This document shows positions 63,134 to 64,000 of a DNA stretch of 64,000 bases, one piece after another (position 1 is the stretch's first letter; every line of letters begins with the position of its first letter). The translations under genes and the position numbers were made by a program. The DNA is from Verrucomicrobiota bacterium (GTDB taxonomy: Bacteria; Verrucomicrobiota; Verrucomicrobiia; Limisphaerales; Fontisphaeraceae): NCBI GenBank assembly GCA_037139415.1, contig JBAXGN010000005.1, positions 1 through 64,000 on the forward strand, given 5' to 3'. A model generated the notes under the pieces. That model was not told where the DNA came from. It made no database searches and worked only from the letters and a program-made list of their open reading frames with translations.

Positions 63134-63667
63134 TCAAGCGGCAGGCGCGGCAGCCTTTTCGCCTTTGTCGGCCTTGGCCTTGAGCACCCGGGCCAGTTGG
63201 CTGGCCGGCGTGCTGAGCAACACCGCCAGTTTGGTGGCCGGCGCCTGGAGCAAGCCTAGTAATTTGCCGCGCAACACCTCGATGGAAGGCAGATCGGCCA
63301 GCGCCAAAATAGCGTCGGTTTCCAATCGTTGGTTGCCGAGGTAACCAAACTTGATTTTCGGTTTCTCAAACTCCGCGGCGAACGTCTTCACCACCTTGGC
63401 GGCGGCGGAAATGTCCTTCTGGCCGGTTAATACGGCCAATTGGCCAGCCATCGAGCCGGTCAGGTCCCCCACGCCGGCTTCCTTGGCCGCGAGGCGGAAT
63501 ATGGAGTTTTTGACAATGTGTATCTGCGCGCCGACTTTGCGAAGACGCTTGCGCATCTCCGTGAGCTGGCCAACCTTCAATCCGGTGTATTCCACCACAA
63601 TGAAGAATGGCGACTGGTTGAGTCGGGCAAGATATTCCTGCGTGATAATGAGTTTTTCTTGACGCAT
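63134..63667 (-). CDS. rplJ: 50S ribosomal protein L10
   Basis: The 177-residue stalk base protein anchors the L7/L12 dimers through its C-terminal helix (LAVLLSTPASQLARVLKAKADK). VVEYTGLKVGQLTEMRKRLRK is the conserved N-terminal segment. About 150 bases separate it from rplL. In E. coli the L10 leader is autoregulatory, but I saw no specific element here. Confidence 0.97.
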   Translation of the reverse strand: MRQEKLIITQEYLARLNQSPFFIVVEYTGLKVGQLTEMRKRLRKVGAQIHIVKNSIFRLAAKEAGVGDLTGSMAGQLAVLTGQKDISAAAKVVKTFAAEFEKPKIKFGYLGNQRLETDAILALADLPSIEVLRGKLLGLLQAPATKLAVLLSTPASQLARVLKAKADKGEKAAAPAA

Positions 63668-63688
63668 GGCTAGTCGTGAAATTCAGGG

Positions 63689-64000
63689 TTAATGGGTGAC
63701 AAACTCGCGCATGTCCACGCGCACCGCCGGACTCATGGTCGTGGAGATGGTGCAACTATGCACATAAGTGCCCTTGACGCTCGAAGGGCGGGCCTTGGTG
63801 ACCGTATCAATAATCGAGCGCACGTTTTCCTCAATTTGTACCGGGGTAAACGAGGCCTTGCCAGCGGACACATGCACATTGCCAGCCTTGTCCGTTTTGA
63901 ACTCCACACGTCCGGCCTTGACTTCCTTCACCGCCTTCGCGGTGTCTTCGGTCACGGTACCTGTTTTGGGATTGGGCATCAGCCCGCGCGGCCCGAGGAT
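63689..64000 (-). CDS. rplA: 50S ribosomal protein L1, partial (cut by right edge)
   Basis: The frame stays open to the window edge, which encodes [20 protein letters not shown], the conserved L1 motif. The 103 visible residues are the C-terminal part, including [21 protein letters not shown] and the terminal SPAVRVDM. L1 forms the mobile stalk that releases deacylated tRNA. The N-terminal ~125 residues lie beyond the window. Confidence 0.95.
   Translation of the reverse strand: MLGPRGLMPNPKTGTVTEDTAKAVKEVKAGRVEFKTDKAGNVHVSAGKASFTPVQIEENVRSIIDTVTKARPSSVKGTYVHSCTISTTMSPAVRVDMREFVTH

Overview
The window looks like a chromosomal segment from a Verrucomicrobiota bacterium, most likely of the Pedosphaera/Limisphaera type. 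This is an inference from protein types, not from an rRNA gene. The indicators are a prepilin-like secreted protein with an [17 protein letters not shown] leader, a small CPAGGT-motif pseudopilin-like protein, a PEP-CTERM protein, a giant autotransporter-associated beta-strand repeat (PATR) protein that lacks an outer-membrane barrel, and several secreted carbohydrate-active enzymes. The DNA is moderately GC-rich, and no tRNA, rRNA, CRISPR array, insertion sequence or prophage was seen.

Region 1 (1-15.4 kb) is mixed. Two secreted glycoside-hydrolase-like genes converge (GH71/99-like and clan GH-A). Next is a minus-strand operon of two paralogous beta-propeller lipoproteins and a DUF2085 membrane protein. 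The second lipoprotein gene is interrupted by a 66-bp in-frame insertion flanked by 36-bp direct repeats. Then come tex, an RNase D/DUF2721 pair, a ThuA-domain/DEAD-box helicase pair, and a small pseudopilin-like gene with an unclear start.

Region 2 (15.5-35.4 kb) is accessory and metabolic. It holds the ~2,950-residue secreted PATR protein, then a minus-strand operon of acyl carrier protein, a fused double ketosynthase whose second active site is dead, and a polysaccharide deacetylase. After these come a prepilin-like protein, a COG0731-like radical SAM protein and fabI. A plus-strand thiamine cluster follows: thiH, a secreted LIM/HExxH metallopeptidase resembling plant DA1, and thiS, all tightly coupled. 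A dihydrouridine synthase and a PEP-CTERM protein with a clear terminator close the region.

Region 3 (35.6-64.0 kb) is one continuous minus-strand block of gene-expression genes. In transcription order it reads rplA (cut by the right edge), rplJ, rplL, rpoB, rpoC, rpsL, rpsG, fusA, then the S10, spc and alpha operons down to rplQ, ending at a strong intrinsic terminator. tuf, rpmD (L30) and adk are absent from their usual places. Hairpins lie between rplL and rpoB and between rpsG and fusA. Several ribosomal proteins carry long Ala/Lys/Pro- or Arg/Gly-rich extensions.

The most unusual items are the DA1-like peptidase coupled to thiH/thiS, the KS/inactive-KS fusion with its own ACP, and the repeat-flanked disruption of the lipoprotein gene.
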